64,000 nt of DNA from Mesorhizobium shangrilense (GTDB taxonomy: Bacteria; Pseudomonadota; Alphaproteobacteria; Rhizobiales; Rhizobiaceae). Made by a program: the position numbers and the translations under genes. The DNA lies in the NCBI RefSeq assembly GCF_040537815.1, contig NZ_JBEWSZ010000001.1, positions 1,178,001 to 1,242,000 on the forward strand, in the 5' to 3' direction. Of this stretch, positions 18,063 through 28,400 are shown piece after piece (positions within the stretch are counted from its first letter, which is position 1; each line of letters starts with the position of its first letter). The notes below the pieces were generated by a model. It ran no database searches. It was given only the letters and a program-made list of their open reading frames with translations, and was not told the origin of the DNA.

Positions 18063-19439
18063 ATGAGCCAGAGATCCTGCCTGTCCGTCATCCTCGCCGC
18101 CGGCGAGGGCACGCGCATGAAGAGTGCGCTGCCGAAGGTGCTGCACCAGATCGCCGGGCTACCTATGGTGGCCCATGTTGTGAAGGCGGCTGAGGCCGCT
18201 GGTGCCGGCAGCCAGGCGCTGGTGATCGGCCACGGGGCCGACGAGATGCGCAAGGCAGCGCAGAGATTCGCGCCGAGGGCGGAGATGTTCGTGCAGGAGA
18301 AGCGGCTGGGTACAGCGCATGCCGTGCTTGCCGCTCGCGAAGCGATATCCAGGGGGTATGACGATATGCTGGTGATGTTCGGTGACACGCCGCTGATCGA
18401 TCCGGAGGCGCTTACCCTGGCGCGGCGGAAGCTGGCCGAAGGTGCGGCAGTCGTGGTCATCGGCTTCCGCCCGCCCAGTCCTGCCGGCTACGGCCGGCTG
18501 ATCGAGAAAGGCGGCAAGCTCGTCGCCATCCGTGAGGAAAAGGATTGCAGCGAGGAGGAGAAGAAGATCACCTTCTGCAACGCCGGCATGATGGCGGTGG
18601 CCGGAAGCCAGGCGCTGAAGCTGCTCGACGCTGTCGGCAACAAGAATGCCAAGGGCGAATATTATCTCACCGATATCGTCGAGATCGCCGGCGCGCAGGG
18701 GCTCGATGTCGTGGCCACCGAAGCAAGTTTCGAGAACGCGCTTGGCATCAACAATCGTGCCGAACTCGCGCAGGCGGAAAGTATCTGGCAGGCGCGCCGG
18801 CGGCGCGAGGCGATGCTGTCCGGCGTGACGCTCATTGCCCCGGAAACCGTGTTCTTTTCGCACGATACCGAGATTGGCGCCGACACGATTGTCGAGCCGA
18901 ACGTCTGGTTCGGACCGGGCGTAAAGATCGCCAACGGCGCAAAAATCCATGCCTTCAGCCATATCGAAGGTGCCACCATCGCATCGAATTGCGATGTCGG
19001 ACCGTTCGCCAGACTGAGGCCGGGCGCCGACCTCAGGAACAAGGCCAAGGTCGGCAATTTCTGCGAGGTCAAGCAGGCTGTCATCGAGGAGGGCGCCAAG
19101 GTCAATCATCTCACCTATATCGGCGATGCTCGGGTCGGTGCAGGCGCCAATATCGGCGCCGGCACCATCACCTGCAACTATGACGGCTACTCGAAATTCT
19201 TCACCGACATCGGCGAGGGCGCCTTCATCGGCTCGAATTCTTCGCTTGTGGCACCCGTGTCGATCGGCAAGGGCGGCTATATTGCGTCCGGCAGCGTGAT
19301 CACCGAAAGCGTGCCGGATGACGCGCTGGCCTTTGGCCGCGCCCGCCAAAAGACGATTCCGGGCAAGGGCAAGGAATTGCGCGAGCGCTTCGCTTCGGCC
19401 GCGGCCGCGAAGAAGAAGGCGTCAGGCGCTGATCACTAG
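18063..19439 (+). CDS. glmU: Bifunctional GlcNAc-1-P uridyltransferase / GlcN-1-P acetyltransferase
   Basis: 458-residue enzyme making UDP-GlcNAc for peptidoglycan and lipopolysaccharide. The N-terminal uridyltransferase starts with [18 protein letters not shown] (family LAAGxGTRMxSxxPKVLH). LGTAHAV and FGDTPLID are substrate-site segments. From about residue 255 the left-handed beta-helix acetyltransferase shows hexapeptide repeats, with RLRPGA, NFCEVK and NHLTYIGDA near the active site. Length is standard. glmS, which supplies glucosamine-6-phosphate to the pathway, lies about 800 bases downstream on the same strand. Confidence 0.97.
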   Translation: MSQRSCLSVILAAGEGTRMKSALPKVLHQIAGLPMVAHVVKAAEAAGAGSQALVIGHGADEMRKAAQRFAPRAEMFVQEKRLGTAHAVLAAREAISRGYDDMLVMFGDTPLIDPEALTLARRKLAEGAAVVVIGFRPPSPAGYGRLIEKGGKLVAIREEKDCSEEEKKITFCNAGMMAVAGSQALKLLDAVGNKNAKGEYYLTDIVEIAGAQGLDVVATEASFENALGINNRAELAQAESIWQARRRREAMLSGVTLIAPETVFFSHDTEIGADTIVEPNVWFGPGVKIANGAKIHAFSHIEGATIASNCDVGPFARLRPGADLRNKAKVGNFCEVKQAVIEEGAKVNHLTYIGDARVGAGANIGAGTITCNYDGYSKFFTDIGEGAFIGSNSSLVAPVSIGKGGYIASGSVITESVPDDALAFGRARQKTIPGKGKELRERFASAAAAKKKASGADH

Positions 19440-19442
19440 CTG

Positions 19443-19810
19443 CTAACCAGCGGCATCCTTGCCGAAAGCGGCGGTCACCTCGATCTCGCCGACGATTGCC
19501 CGGTTGAAATCGGCAAGGTCTTCGGCTGGAATCCAGTATTCCAGATGCGCCTTGCTGCCGGCGTGCTCGACCGGTACCTGTCGAGAAAGCTTTTCAGGAC
19601 ATCGAACCGGGTGACATAGCCTGCGCCGCTGGCAGGTACATTCCAGTCGCGCGCTATCTGCACGGCATAGGCTTCGGACAGGACCGGATAGAAGATGGGC
19701 TGGTCAGGCAAGCGCGGCGGAAACGCCCGCATTCCCGAGCCCTCGATGAGCTCAAGCTCGTGGGGGCCGACCGGGCGCCACAGCGTCACGACGTCTTTGA
19801 TTTCACTCAT
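19443..19810 (-). pseudogene. Frameshifted small gene, ADP-ribosylation/crystallin J1-like family
   Basis: Frame one from 19810 encodes 79 family-like residues (WRPVGPHELELI, FPPRLPDQPIFYPVL, AVQIARDWNVP, GYVTRFDV). After the TAC codon at 19574-19576 the frame is lost. In another frame starting at 19571, VEHAGSKAHLEYWIPAEDL then FNRAIVGEIEV follow, ending at the stop 19443-19445. Adding one base near 19572 restores a continuous protein of about 122 residues. I recall this small family being annotated as ADP-ribosylation/crystallin J1; the actual function is unclear. It is either a recent inactivation or a sequencing error. Confidence 0.8.
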
Positions 19811-20244
19811 CGCTTTGCCGCCTGACTTGACTGCCGCAAACTGATCGCGGGCCCTCTACGCCGGCCACAGTAGACAATTCGCCCGAGTGCGCCCAGCAAC
19901 AATGGGCCGCCGCAGTCTGAATGAAAAATCCAGGATATCGTTTCAAAGGGGCAGATAGATATCCGACGAAGTACGCCACGCGGCCAACAAGCTACAGAAC
20001 GCCGAGGCCTGCTGCCCACGTGGCGCTCCAGTCTGGCAATACCGTGTGGCGGCAACGGCCAACACCCCGGAAATCGCAAAAATCCTGGTGATGGTGGTAA
20101 CGGGATTGCAAGAGCGGTCTGTCATGATGCATGCGTGCAGGAGCGTTCCGGCTGATACGGGACGAAATGCAATGTGACTTTCGCGGTAGACCGGCCATCC
20201 CTAAATAGCGCTGGGTTTTCTGCGGGGAATCGGGGGCTGTCTGC
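19811..20244. other. 434-base gap upstream of glmS
   Basis: No supported gene. Short minus-strand frames here lack motifs and overlap each other. The glmS promoter and leader must lie at the right end. I saw no glmS ribozyme, which would be unexpected in this group. Confidence 0.5.
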
Positions 20245-22068
20245 ATGTGCGGTATCGTTGGAATTGTCGGTCAGTCGCAAGTCGCGCCACTCATCGTCGA
20301 TGCGCTGAAACGGCTCGAATACCGCGGCTATGATTCCGCCGGTGTCGCCACGATCGAACATGGTCAGCTCAGCCGCCGGCGCGCCGAAGGCAAGCTGGTC
20401 AATCTCGAACGCCGGCTGAAGAACGAACCGCTCGAAGGCACGATCGGCATTGGTCATACGCGCTGGGCAACCCATGGCGTGCCGAACGAAACCAATGCGC
20501 ATCCGCATTTTTCCGACGGCGTCGCCATCGTTCACAACGGCATCATCGAGAATTTCGCTGAATTGCGCGAAGAACTGGTCCGCGATGGCTACGCATTCTC
20601 TTCGCAGACCGACACCGAGGTCGTCGCGCATCTGGTGGCGCGCGAGCTGGCCAGGGGGCTGAAGCCGGTTGAAGCCGCGCATCAGGCGCTGAAGCGGCTG
20701 GAAGGTGCGTTTGCGCTGGCCATTATGTTCAAGGGCGACGAAGACCTGATCATCGGCGCGCGTAACGGCCCGCCACTGGCCGTAGGCCATGGCGATGGTG
20801 AAATGTTCCTGGGCTCCGACGCCATCGCGCTCGCGCCCTTCACCAATTCGATCACCTATCTGGAGGACGGCGACTGGGCGGTGGTGCGTCGCAATGGCGT
20901 CGCCATCTTCGACATCGACGGCAAAAAGGTCGAACGCAAGCGCCAGCAATCACTCTCGACCAGCTTCATGGTCGACAAGGGCAACAGGCGCCATTTCATG
21001 GAGAAGGAAATCCATGAACAGCCCGAGGTGATCTCGCACACACTGGCGAATTACCTGGATTTCGTTGGTGGCGTTTCAAAGCCGCTCGAACTGCCGTTCG
21101 ATTTCGCTGAGATCGACCGGCTGGCAATCTCGGCCTGCGGCACAGCCTATCTGGCCGGCCTGATCGGCAAATATTGGTTCGAGCGCTATGCGCGGCTGCC
21201 TGTCGACATCGATGTCGCCTCGGAATTCCGCTACCGCGAAATGCCGCTGTCGAAAAACGACGCTGCGTTCTTCATCTCGCAATCGGGTGAAACCGCCGAC
21301 ACGCTGGCCTCGCTGCGCTATTGCCGCAAGGCGGGCATGAAGATCGGCGCCGTGGTGAATGTTCGCGAATCGACCATGGCGCGCGAGTCCGACGTCGTGC
21401 TGCCGACGCTGGCTGGCCCGGAGATCGGCGTTGCTTCGACCAAGGCCTTCACCTGCCAGCTTTCGGTGCTCGCATCGCTTGCGGTGCGGGCGGGCGTAGC
21501 GCGGGGGACGATCTCAGCCGAACAAGAGAAAACGCTGGTGCGCGAGCTTTCGGAAGCGCCGCGCTATGCCAACCAGGTGCTGAAGCTCGACCATCAGATC
21601 GAGAAGGTCTCGCGCGATCTCGCCCATTACAAGAACGTGCTCTATCTGGGACGCGACACCAATTTCCCGCTGGCCATGGAAGGCGCGCTGAAACTCAAGG
21701 AAATTTCCTATATCCACGCGGAGGGCTATGCCGCCGGCGAACTGAAGCATGGCCCAATCGCGCTGATCGACGAGAACATGCCGGTGATCGTCATCGCACC
21801 GCATGACCGGATTTTTGAAAAGACCGTGTCGAACATGCAGGAGGTCGCTGCGCGCGGCGGCAAGATCATCCTGATCACCGACGCCAAGGGCGCGGCGCAG
21901 TCGAGCGTCAAGACGATGGAGACAATCATCCTGCCCGACGTGCCGGAAATCATTTCGCCCATCATCTATGCGCTGCCGATCCAGATGCTTGCCTATTTCA
22001 CCGCCGTGTTCATGGGCACCGACGTCGACCAGCCGCGCAACCTGGCGAAATCGGTGACGGTGGAATAG
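20245..22068 (+). CDS. glmS: Glutamine-fructose-6-phosphate aminotransferase (isomerizing)
   Basis: 607-residue enzyme making glucosamine-6-phosphate from fructose-6-phosphate and glutamine. It begins MCGIVGIVG; Cys2, exposed after Met removal, is the glutaminase nucleophile. EYRGYDSAG, GHTRWATHG and HNGIIENF are glutaminase-domain motifs. Two SIS domains follow, with SACGTAYLAG, ISQSGETADTL and the C-terminal QPRNLAKSVTVE. The length is typical. Confidence 0.98.
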   Translation: MCGIVGIVGQSQVAPLIVDALKRLEYRGYDSAGVATIEHGQLSRRRAEGKLVNLERRLKNEPLEGTIGIGHTRWATHGVPNETNAHPHFSDGVAIVHNGIIENFAELREELVRDGYAFSSQTDTEVVAHLVARELARGLKPVEAAHQALKRLEGAFALAIMFKGDEDLIIGARNGPPLAVGHGDGEMFLGSDAIALAPFTNSITYLEDGDWAVVRRNGVAIFDIDGKKVERKRQQSLSTSFMVDKGNRRHFMEKEIHEQPEVISHTLANYLDFVGGVSKPLELPFDFAEIDRLAISACGTAYLAGLIGKYWFERYARLPVDIDVASEFRYREMPLSKNDAAFFISQSGETADTLASLRYCRKAGMKIGAVVNVRESTMARESDVVLPTLAGPEIGVASTKAFTCQLSVLASLAVRAGVARGTISAEQEKTLVRELSEAPRYANQVLKLDHQIEKVSRDLAHYKNVLYLGRDTNFPLAMEGALKLKEISYIHAEGYAAGELKHGPIALIDENMPVIVIAPHDRIFEKTVSNMQEVAARGGKIILITDAKGAAQSSVKTMETIILPDVPEIISPIIYALPIQMLAYFTAVFMGTDVDQPRNLAKSVTVE

Positions 22069-22160
22069 CCGCAGCGACGCACCGTCTTTAAAAACTTCGC
22101 AGTTCCAAACCGGCCGGCGGTTCACTAATCTTGCGGCGCAACAGCGCGCCGCGGTGAATC

Positions 22161-22919
22161 ATGTCCGATGCTCCCAAGACCTCCGGCATGACCCGGCTGA
22201 GAAACTATTTCCTGACCGGCTTCATCGTGTGTGCGCCGCTGGCGATCACCGCCTACATCGCCTGGTCCGTTGTCGGCTGGGTCGATTCCTGGGTGAAGCC
22301 CTATATTCCGGCTCGCTACAGCCCCGACACCTACCTGCCGTTTCCGGTTCCCGGTTTCGGGCTGATCGTGGCGCTGTTCCTGATCACCCTGATTGGTTTC
22401 CTCACGGCCAATATCGTTGGCCGCGCCATCGTTGGCTTCGGCGAGCGCCTGCTTGGCCGCATGCCCCTGGTGCGCGGCATCTACGGGTCGCTGAAGCAGA
22501 TTTTCGAGACCGTGCTGTCGAACAAGGGCGACATGTTCCGCCAAGTCGGGCTGGTCGAATATCCGCGCAAGGGCGTCTGGTCGCTGGTCTTTGTCGCGGG
22601 CGAGAGGCACACGGAGATCAACGAGAAGCTCGATCAGGAAGGCGACCCGCTGATCGCGGTATTCATGCCGTGCACGCCCAACCCGACCACCGGCTTCCTG
22701 ATGTATGTGCTGAAATCCGACATCGTTGTGCTCGACATGACGATCGAGGACGGTGCCAAGCTGATCGTCTCGGCCGGGCTGGTGGCGCCCGAGGTCAAGG
22801 CGAAGTTGCTGACGGCGAACGGCGAGCCGATCAATGGAACGCTTGCCAATCCGCCCCTCGGGACAGGGCCTCAGCCGGCACGCAGCAACCGCACGGCCTC
22901 ATCGCGGCCGAACAAGTAG
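22161..22919 (+). CDS. DUF502 family membrane protein
   Basis: 252-residue inner-membrane protein. Two long hydrophobic segments lie near residues 14-36 and 60-84, followed by a soluble domain. DUF502 landmarks include GFGERLLGRMPLVRGIYGS, LKQIFETVL and VFMPCTPNPTTGFLM. The function is not established. The 3' end overlaps the convergent recG gene by 49 bases, so the last residues (TGPQPARSNRTASSRPNK region) are encoded opposite the recG C-terminus. Confidence 0.85.
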   Translation: MSDAPKTSGMTRLRNYFLTGFIVCAPLAITAYIAWSVVGWVDSWVKPYIPARYSPDTYLPFPVPGFGLIVALFLITLIGFLTANIVGRAIVGFGERLLGRMPLVRGIYGSLKQIFETVLSNKGDMFRQVGLVEYPRKGVWSLVFVAGERHTEINEKLDQEGDPLIAVFMPCTPNPTTGFLMYVLKSDIVVLDMTIEDGAKLIVSAGLVAPEVKAKLLTANGEPINGTLANPPLGTGPQPARSNRTASSRPNK

Positions 22920-24979
22920 AGCAGCAGCCGGAGCGCTTCGCCACGCTCGGATTGCAGGTCCGGATCGCGCGACAGGATCAGGCGCGCGTCATCACGGGCG
23001 GCTTCGAGCAGATCGGCATGCGCCTCGATACGCGCCACTTGGAAACCCGGTGTGCCCGACTGGCGGGTGCCCAGCAATTCGCCTTCGCCACGCAGTTTCA
23101 AATCCTCCTCGGCGATGCGGAAGCCGTCTTCCGTTTCACGCATGACCGACAGGCGGCGTTTTGCCGTTTCGCCGAGCGGGTCCTTGTAGAGCAGAACACA
23201 GGAAGATGGCTTGTCGCCGCGCCCGACGCGCCCGCGCAGCTGATGCAGTTGGGCAAGGCCAAAACGCTCGGCGTGTTCGATGACCATGATCGTCGCATCC
23301 GGCACGTCGACGCCGACCTCGATGACCGTGGTGGCGATCAGGATGCGCGTCTCGCCCTGCTTGAAGGCGCGCATCGCCTCGTCCTTTTCGGCGCCTTTCA
23401 TGCGGCCGTGGACGAGGCCGATCCGGTCGCCGAAAAGCGGTTGCAGCGAGGCGAAGCGATCCTCGGCCGACATCAGCTTGATCTCTTCGGATTCTTCGAC
23501 CAGCGGGCAGATCCAGTAGATTTTCTGGCCCTCGGCCACGGCGTCGCGCATGCGGCCAACCAGCTCGTCCAGCCGTTCTAGCGGCAAGGTGACGGTGCGG
23601 ATAGGCTGGCGTCCTGCCGGCTTCTCGGTCAGCTTCGACACGTCCATGTCGCCGAATGCGGTCAGCACCAGCGTGCGCGGGATCGGCGTCGCCGTCATCA
23701 CCAGCATGTCGGGCGCGTCGCCCTTGGCGGTCATGGCGAGGCGCTGGTGAACGCCGAAGCGATGCTGCTCGTCGATGACGGCGAAGACGAGATCGTGAAA
23801 CGTCACCGTCTCCTGGAACAGCGCGTGGGTGCCGATGACGATGTCGATGTCGCCATTGGCCAGGCCGGCCAATGTGTCAGTGCGCTCGCGACCTTTTTCG
23901 CGACCGGTAAGGACCGCAATGCGCAGGCCAGCTTTTTCAGCCAGGGGTGCGATCGTCGCGAGATGTTGGCGGGCCAGGATTTCAGTGGGTGCCATCAACG
24001 CCGTCTGGCCGCCGGCTTCGACGGCGCGGGCCATGGCGAGCAGCGCCACCACCGTCTTGCCGGAACCGACATCGCCTTGCAGCAGGCGCAACATGCGTTC
24101 GGGATCGGCGAGATCGGCATTGATCTCGGCCAGTGCGAATTCCTGGCTGGCTGTCAGCGAATAGGGCAGGGCCGCGCGCAGTTTTTCGACGATGCGGCCG
24201 TCGCCGATCAGCGGCCGGCCGGACAGGCGGCGGACCTTTGCCCGCATCAGGGCCAGCGAGACCTGGCCCGCCAGCAGTTCGTCATAGGCAAGGCGCCGCC
24301 ACGCCGCGCCGTCGACGGAGACATCGATGGGGTCGGCTGGATTGTGGATGCGGGCAAGCGCGTCGCCAAAGGCCGGAAAAGTCCGGCGGCGCAGAAATTC
24401 CGCATCCTGCCATTCGGGCAATACAGGCAGACGGCCGAGTGCCTGGCCGATCGCCCGGCGCAACACCTTGCCCGACAGTCCCGCCGTCAAAGGATAGACG
24501 GGCTCGACCAGCGGCAGGTTTTCGGCTTCGCTGGCGAGTGCAATGTGATCAGGATGGACCATGGACGGGCGGCCGTTGAACCATTCCATACGGCCGGAAA
24601 CGATGACATGTTCGCCCTCCGGCATCGCTTTTTCCAGATAGGCGGCGTGGGCGTGGAAGAAGGTCAGCGCGATCTCGCCTGTGTCGTCATGCGCATAGAC
24701 CCTGTACGGCACCGAACGGTTGCCGCGAGGAGGAGGCTGATGACGGTCGATGCGCACATCAAGCGTAACGATGGCGCCTTCGGCGGCAAGCGCGATGCCC
24801 GGGCGGTTGCGGCGGTCGATGACGGTGTGCGGCAGCACGAACAGGAGGTCGCCGGCGCGCGCCGCGCGATCACCGAGATCGGCGGTCACCACCTTCTCGA
24901 TCAGCGCGCCAACCTTCGGCCCAACCCCGGCAAGCGAGGTGATCGGGACGAACAACGGATCGAGCAGGGAAGGGCGCAT
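22871..24979 (-). CDS. recG: ATP-dependent DNA helicase RecG
   Basis: 702-residue superfamily 2 helicase that remodels stalled forks and Holliday junctions. The N-terminal wedge/OB region (GVGPKVGALIEK) precedes the helicase core. Motif I is GDVGSGKTVVALLAM, motif II VIDEQHRFGVHQR, motif III TATPIPRT, and motif VI HQLRGRVGRG. C-terminal landmarks are LKLRGEGELLGTRQSG and GFQVARI. It is divergent from sdhE-mfd and overlaps DUF502 at its 3' end. Confidence 0.97.
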   Translation of the reverse strand: MRPSLLDPLFVPITSLAGVGPKVGALIEKVVTADLGDRAARAGDLLFVLPHTVIDRRNRPGIALAAEGAIVTLDVRIDRHQPPPRGNRSVPYRVYAHDDTGEIALTFFHAHAAYLEKAMPEGEHVIVSGRMEWFNGRPSMVHPDHIALASEAENLPLVEPVYPLTAGLSGKVLRRAIGQALGRLPVLPEWQDAEFLRRRTFPAFGDALARIHNPADPIDVSVDGAAWRRLAYDELLAGQVSLALMRAKVRRLSGRPLIGDGRIVEKLRAALPYSLTASQEFALAEINADLADPERMLRLLQGDVGSGKTVVALLAMARAVEAGGQTALMAPTEILARQHLATIAPLAEKAGLRIAVLTGREKGRERTDTLAGLANGDIDIVIGTHALFQETVTFHDLVFAVIDEQHRFGVHQRLAMTAKGDAPDMLVMTATPIPRTLVLTAFGDMDVSKLTEKPAGRQPIRTVTLPLERLDELVGRMRDAVAEGQKIYWICPLVEESEEIKLMSAEDRFASLQPLFGDRIGLVHGRMKGAEKDEAMRAFKQGETRILIATTVIEVGVDVPDATIMVIEHAERFGLAQLHQLRGRVGRGDKPSSCVLLYKDPLGETAKRRLSVMRETEDGFRIAEEDLKLRGEGELLGTRQSGTPGFQVARIEAHADLLEAARDDARLILSRDPDLQSERGEALRLLLYLFGRDEAVRLLRAG

Positions 24980-25071
24980 GATGTCAGCTTATGTCGAGAC
25001 GGTCACAGCGCAAGGCTGACAGCCCCTTCTATCCACGCTATATGCGCCGCAGCAAGTGAGGATGCGGCACG

Positions 25072-25359
25072 ATGACCGGAACGACACGATCAAGCGAAGG
25101 GCTCGACGCTCGCCGCCGCAAACTGCTGTTCCGCTCGTGGCATCGCGGCATGCGTGAAATGGACCTCATCCTCGGCGGCTTCGCCGATGCCCAGATCCAC
25201 GCCTTGACCAGCGATGAAATCGACCAATATGAGAGGCTCCTCGATATTCCCGACACCGAATTCCTGCCAATGATCACCGGAGAGCGACCGGTTCCGGCGG
25301 ACATTGATTGCAGTGTTCTGCAAAAAATTCTGGCCTCACGCCGCTCCATGACATTCTGA
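25072..25359 (+). CDS. sdhE: FAD assembly factor SdhE (succinate dehydrogenase assembly factor 2)
   Basis: 95-residue DUF339/SdhE protein, which helps insert covalent FAD into the succinate dehydrogenase flavoprotein. The family motif RGMREMDLILGGFAD is present; its Arg-Gly pair is the functional signature. A second helix pair follows (EIDQYERLLDIPDTEF). GAGGA lies upstream of the start. It is divergent from recG and directly upstream of mfd. Confidence 0.92.
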   Translation: MTGTTRSSEGLDARRRKLLFRSWHRGMREMDLILGGFADAQIHALTSDEIDQYERLLDIPDTEFLPMITGERPVPADIDCSVLQKILASRRSMTF

Positions 25360-25365
25360 ACACAA

Positions 25366-25409
25366 GCAATTCCAGGAAAAGTGCGAAGCGGTTTTCCGTC
25401 CGAAATTGC
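25366..25409. repeat. 44-bp palindromic intergenic repeat, copy A
   Basis: Begins GCAATTCCAGGAAAAGTG and ends TTTTCCGTCCGAAATTGC, with near-matching inverted ends. Its reverse complement matches copy B at 30028-30071 in 40 of 44 positions. It lies between sdhE and mfd and supports starting mfd at 25432. Confidence 0.85.
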
Positions 25410-25431
25410 GACAAGACAAGACCGTGATCTC

Positions 25432-28400
25432 ATGACCCTCATTCCCAAAATCGGCCTGCCCAAGGGCCGCGCCGGCCAGTTCATCGTCGACGGCGTCGCC
25501 GACGGCTACGAGGCCTTCGCGCTGGTGCAGACGGCGCTCGAAATCGCCCCCGACAAGCCGGTGCTGTTCGTGGCGCGCGATGGACAGCGCCTGCCGGCAA
25601 TCGTCGAGGCGCTGGCGTTTGCCGCACCCGGCCTGCCCGTGCTCGACCTGCCGGCATGGGATTGCCTGCCTTACGACCGCGTGTCGCCCGGCTCCGATGC
25701 CGCCGCGCGGCGGCTCGATGCGCTGACCGCGATGATCGCGCTGGCCAGGAAACCGCATCGCGCGGTCATCCTGACCACCGCCAACGCGCTGCTGCAGCGC
25801 ATTCCGCCGGCTGGTCTCGTCGAAGCGCAGACGTTTCATGCGAAGCCCGGCAACCAGATCGACATGAACGCGCTGATCTCGCGCCTGGAGATCTCCGGCT
25901 TCGAGCGGGTGCCGACCGTGCGCGGCGTTGGCGAGTTCGCGGTGCGCGGCGGCATTCTGGATCTCCTGGCGCCGGGCTGGACCGAGGCACTCCGGCTCGA
26001 CTTCTTCGGCGACACGCTGGAATCCATCCGTGTTTTCGACGCCGCCACGCAGCGCACCACGGGCCAGCGCAAATCGATGGCGCTGCAGGCGATGAGCGAA
26101 GTGGCGCTGACGCCCGAAACCATCAGCCGCTTCCGCCGCTCCTATATCGAAGCTTTTGGCGCCCCCCAACGCGACGACGGGCTCTATGCGGCGGTCAGCG
26201 AGGGCAGGCGCTTCGCCGGCATGGAACACTGGCTGCCGTTCTTCTACGAGCGGCTGGAGACGGTGTTCGATTATCTGCCGGAGACGCCGGTGGTGTTCGA
26301 CCATCTGGCACATGAAGCGCTTGCCGAACGCCACACGCTGATCCTCGATCACTACGAGGCGCGCAAGAAGCAGGCCGACGCCGCGCTGAAGGACGCTGTT
26401 CCCTACAAGCCGGTGCCGCCAGACCTGCTTTACCTGTCGCCGGAAAATCTGGTCTCATCGCTCGGACCGCGCGAAGCGATCGATTTCACGCCGTTCGACG
26501 CGCCAGATGCCGGCGCGAAAAAGGTCTATCACGCCGGTTCGCGCCAGGGCCGCAGCTTTGTCGAGGAACGCGCCGACCCCAACATCAACGTCTTCGATGT
26601 CGTCGTAAAACACATCGCCGACGAGCGCGCGGCCCGCCGGCGCATCGTTGTCGCTGGCTGGACCGAGGGTTCGCTCGACCGTCTCGGCCAGATCCTTGCG
26701 GAACATCATCTTGGCAACCTCAAGCAGGTCGCAACGCTCGCCGAAGCCGAAAAGCTCGAGCCGGGGCAGGCGGCACTTGCCGTGCTACCACTGGAATCCG
26801 GCTTCGAGACCGAAAAGCTGGTCGTCGTCGCCGAGCAGGACATTCTGGGCGACCGGCTGATCCGGCGTTCGAAGCGCAAGAAGCGCGCTTCCGACTTCAT
26901 CGCCGAGGCCTCCGCGCTGTCATCGGGCGATATCGTCGTTCACACCGATCATGGCATTGGCCGCTTCATCGGCCTGCGCACCATCGAAGCGGTTGGCGCG
27001 CCGCATGACTGCCTCGAAATCCACTATGCCGGCGACGACCGGCTGTTCCTGCCGGTCGAGAACATCGAGCTTCTGTCGCGCTACGGCTCGGATTCGGCCG
27101 AGGCGACGCTCGACAAGCTTGGCGGCGGCGCCTGGCAGTCGCGCAAGGCGAAGCTGAAGCGCCGCCTGCTCGACATGGCCGGGCAGCTGATCCGCATCGC
27201 TGCCGAAAGGCAGATGCGTGCAGCACCCGCACTGGTGCCGGCGGACGGCCTCTACGACGAGTTCGCGGCGCGTTTTCCCTATGAAGAGACGGACGACCAG
27301 CAGACGGCGATCGATTCCGTCCGCGACGATCTTGGCGCCGGCAAGCCGATGGACCGGCTGATCTGCGGCGACGTCGGCTTCGGCAAGACCGAAGTGGCGC
27401 TGCGCGCGGCCTTCATTGCCGCTATGGAAGGGTTCCAGGTCGCGGTGGTGGTGCCGACAACGCTGTTGTCGCGCCAGCATTTCAAGACCTTTTCGCAGCG
27501 CTTTTCCGGCCTGCCGATCCGCGTTGCTCAGGCTTCGCGCCTTGTTGGGGCGAAGGAATTGGCCGAGACCAAGAAAGGCATTGCCGAAGGTCAGGTCGAC
27601 ATCGTCGTCGGCACCCACGCACTGCTCGGCTCGTCGATCTCGTTCAAGAATCTCGGCCTGCTCATCATCGACGAAGAGCAGCACTTTGGCGTCAAGCACA
27701 AGGAGCGGCTGAAGGACCTGAAGGCCGATGTCCACGTTCTGACGCTGTCGGCGACGCCGATCCCGCGCACGCTGCAGCTGGCGCTGACGGGCGTGCGCGA
27801 ACTGTCGCTGATCGCCACGCCGCCGGTCGACCGCATGGCTGTGCGCACCTTCATCTCGCCTTTCGATCCGCTGGTCATCCGCGAGACTCTGCTGCGTGAG
27901 CGCTATCGCGGCGGACACTCCTTCTACGTCGTCCCGCGCATCAGCGATCTGGCGGAAATCCATGATTTCCTGAAAGAATCCGTCCCGGAGCTGAAGGTGG
28001 CGGTGGCCCATGGCCAGATGCCGCCGGGCGAACTCGACGACATCATGAATGCCTTCTACGATGGCCAGTACGATGTGCTGTTGTCGACGACCATCGTCGA
28101 ATCCGGCCTGGATATTCCGACCGCCAACACACTGATCATCCATCGCGCTGATATGTTCGGCCTGTCGCAGCTCTATCAGCTGCGCGGCCGTGTGGGACGT
28201 TCGAAGGTGCGCGCCTATGCGCTGTTCACGCTGCCGGCCAACCGCAAGCTCACCGACACCGCCGAGCGCCGCCTGAAGGTGCTGCAGTCACTGGACACGC
28301 TGGGCGCAGGCTTCCAGCTCGCCAGCCACGATCTTGATATTCGGGGTGCCGGCAACCTTCTTGGCGAAGAGCAGTCTGGGCATATCAAGGAAGTCGGTTT

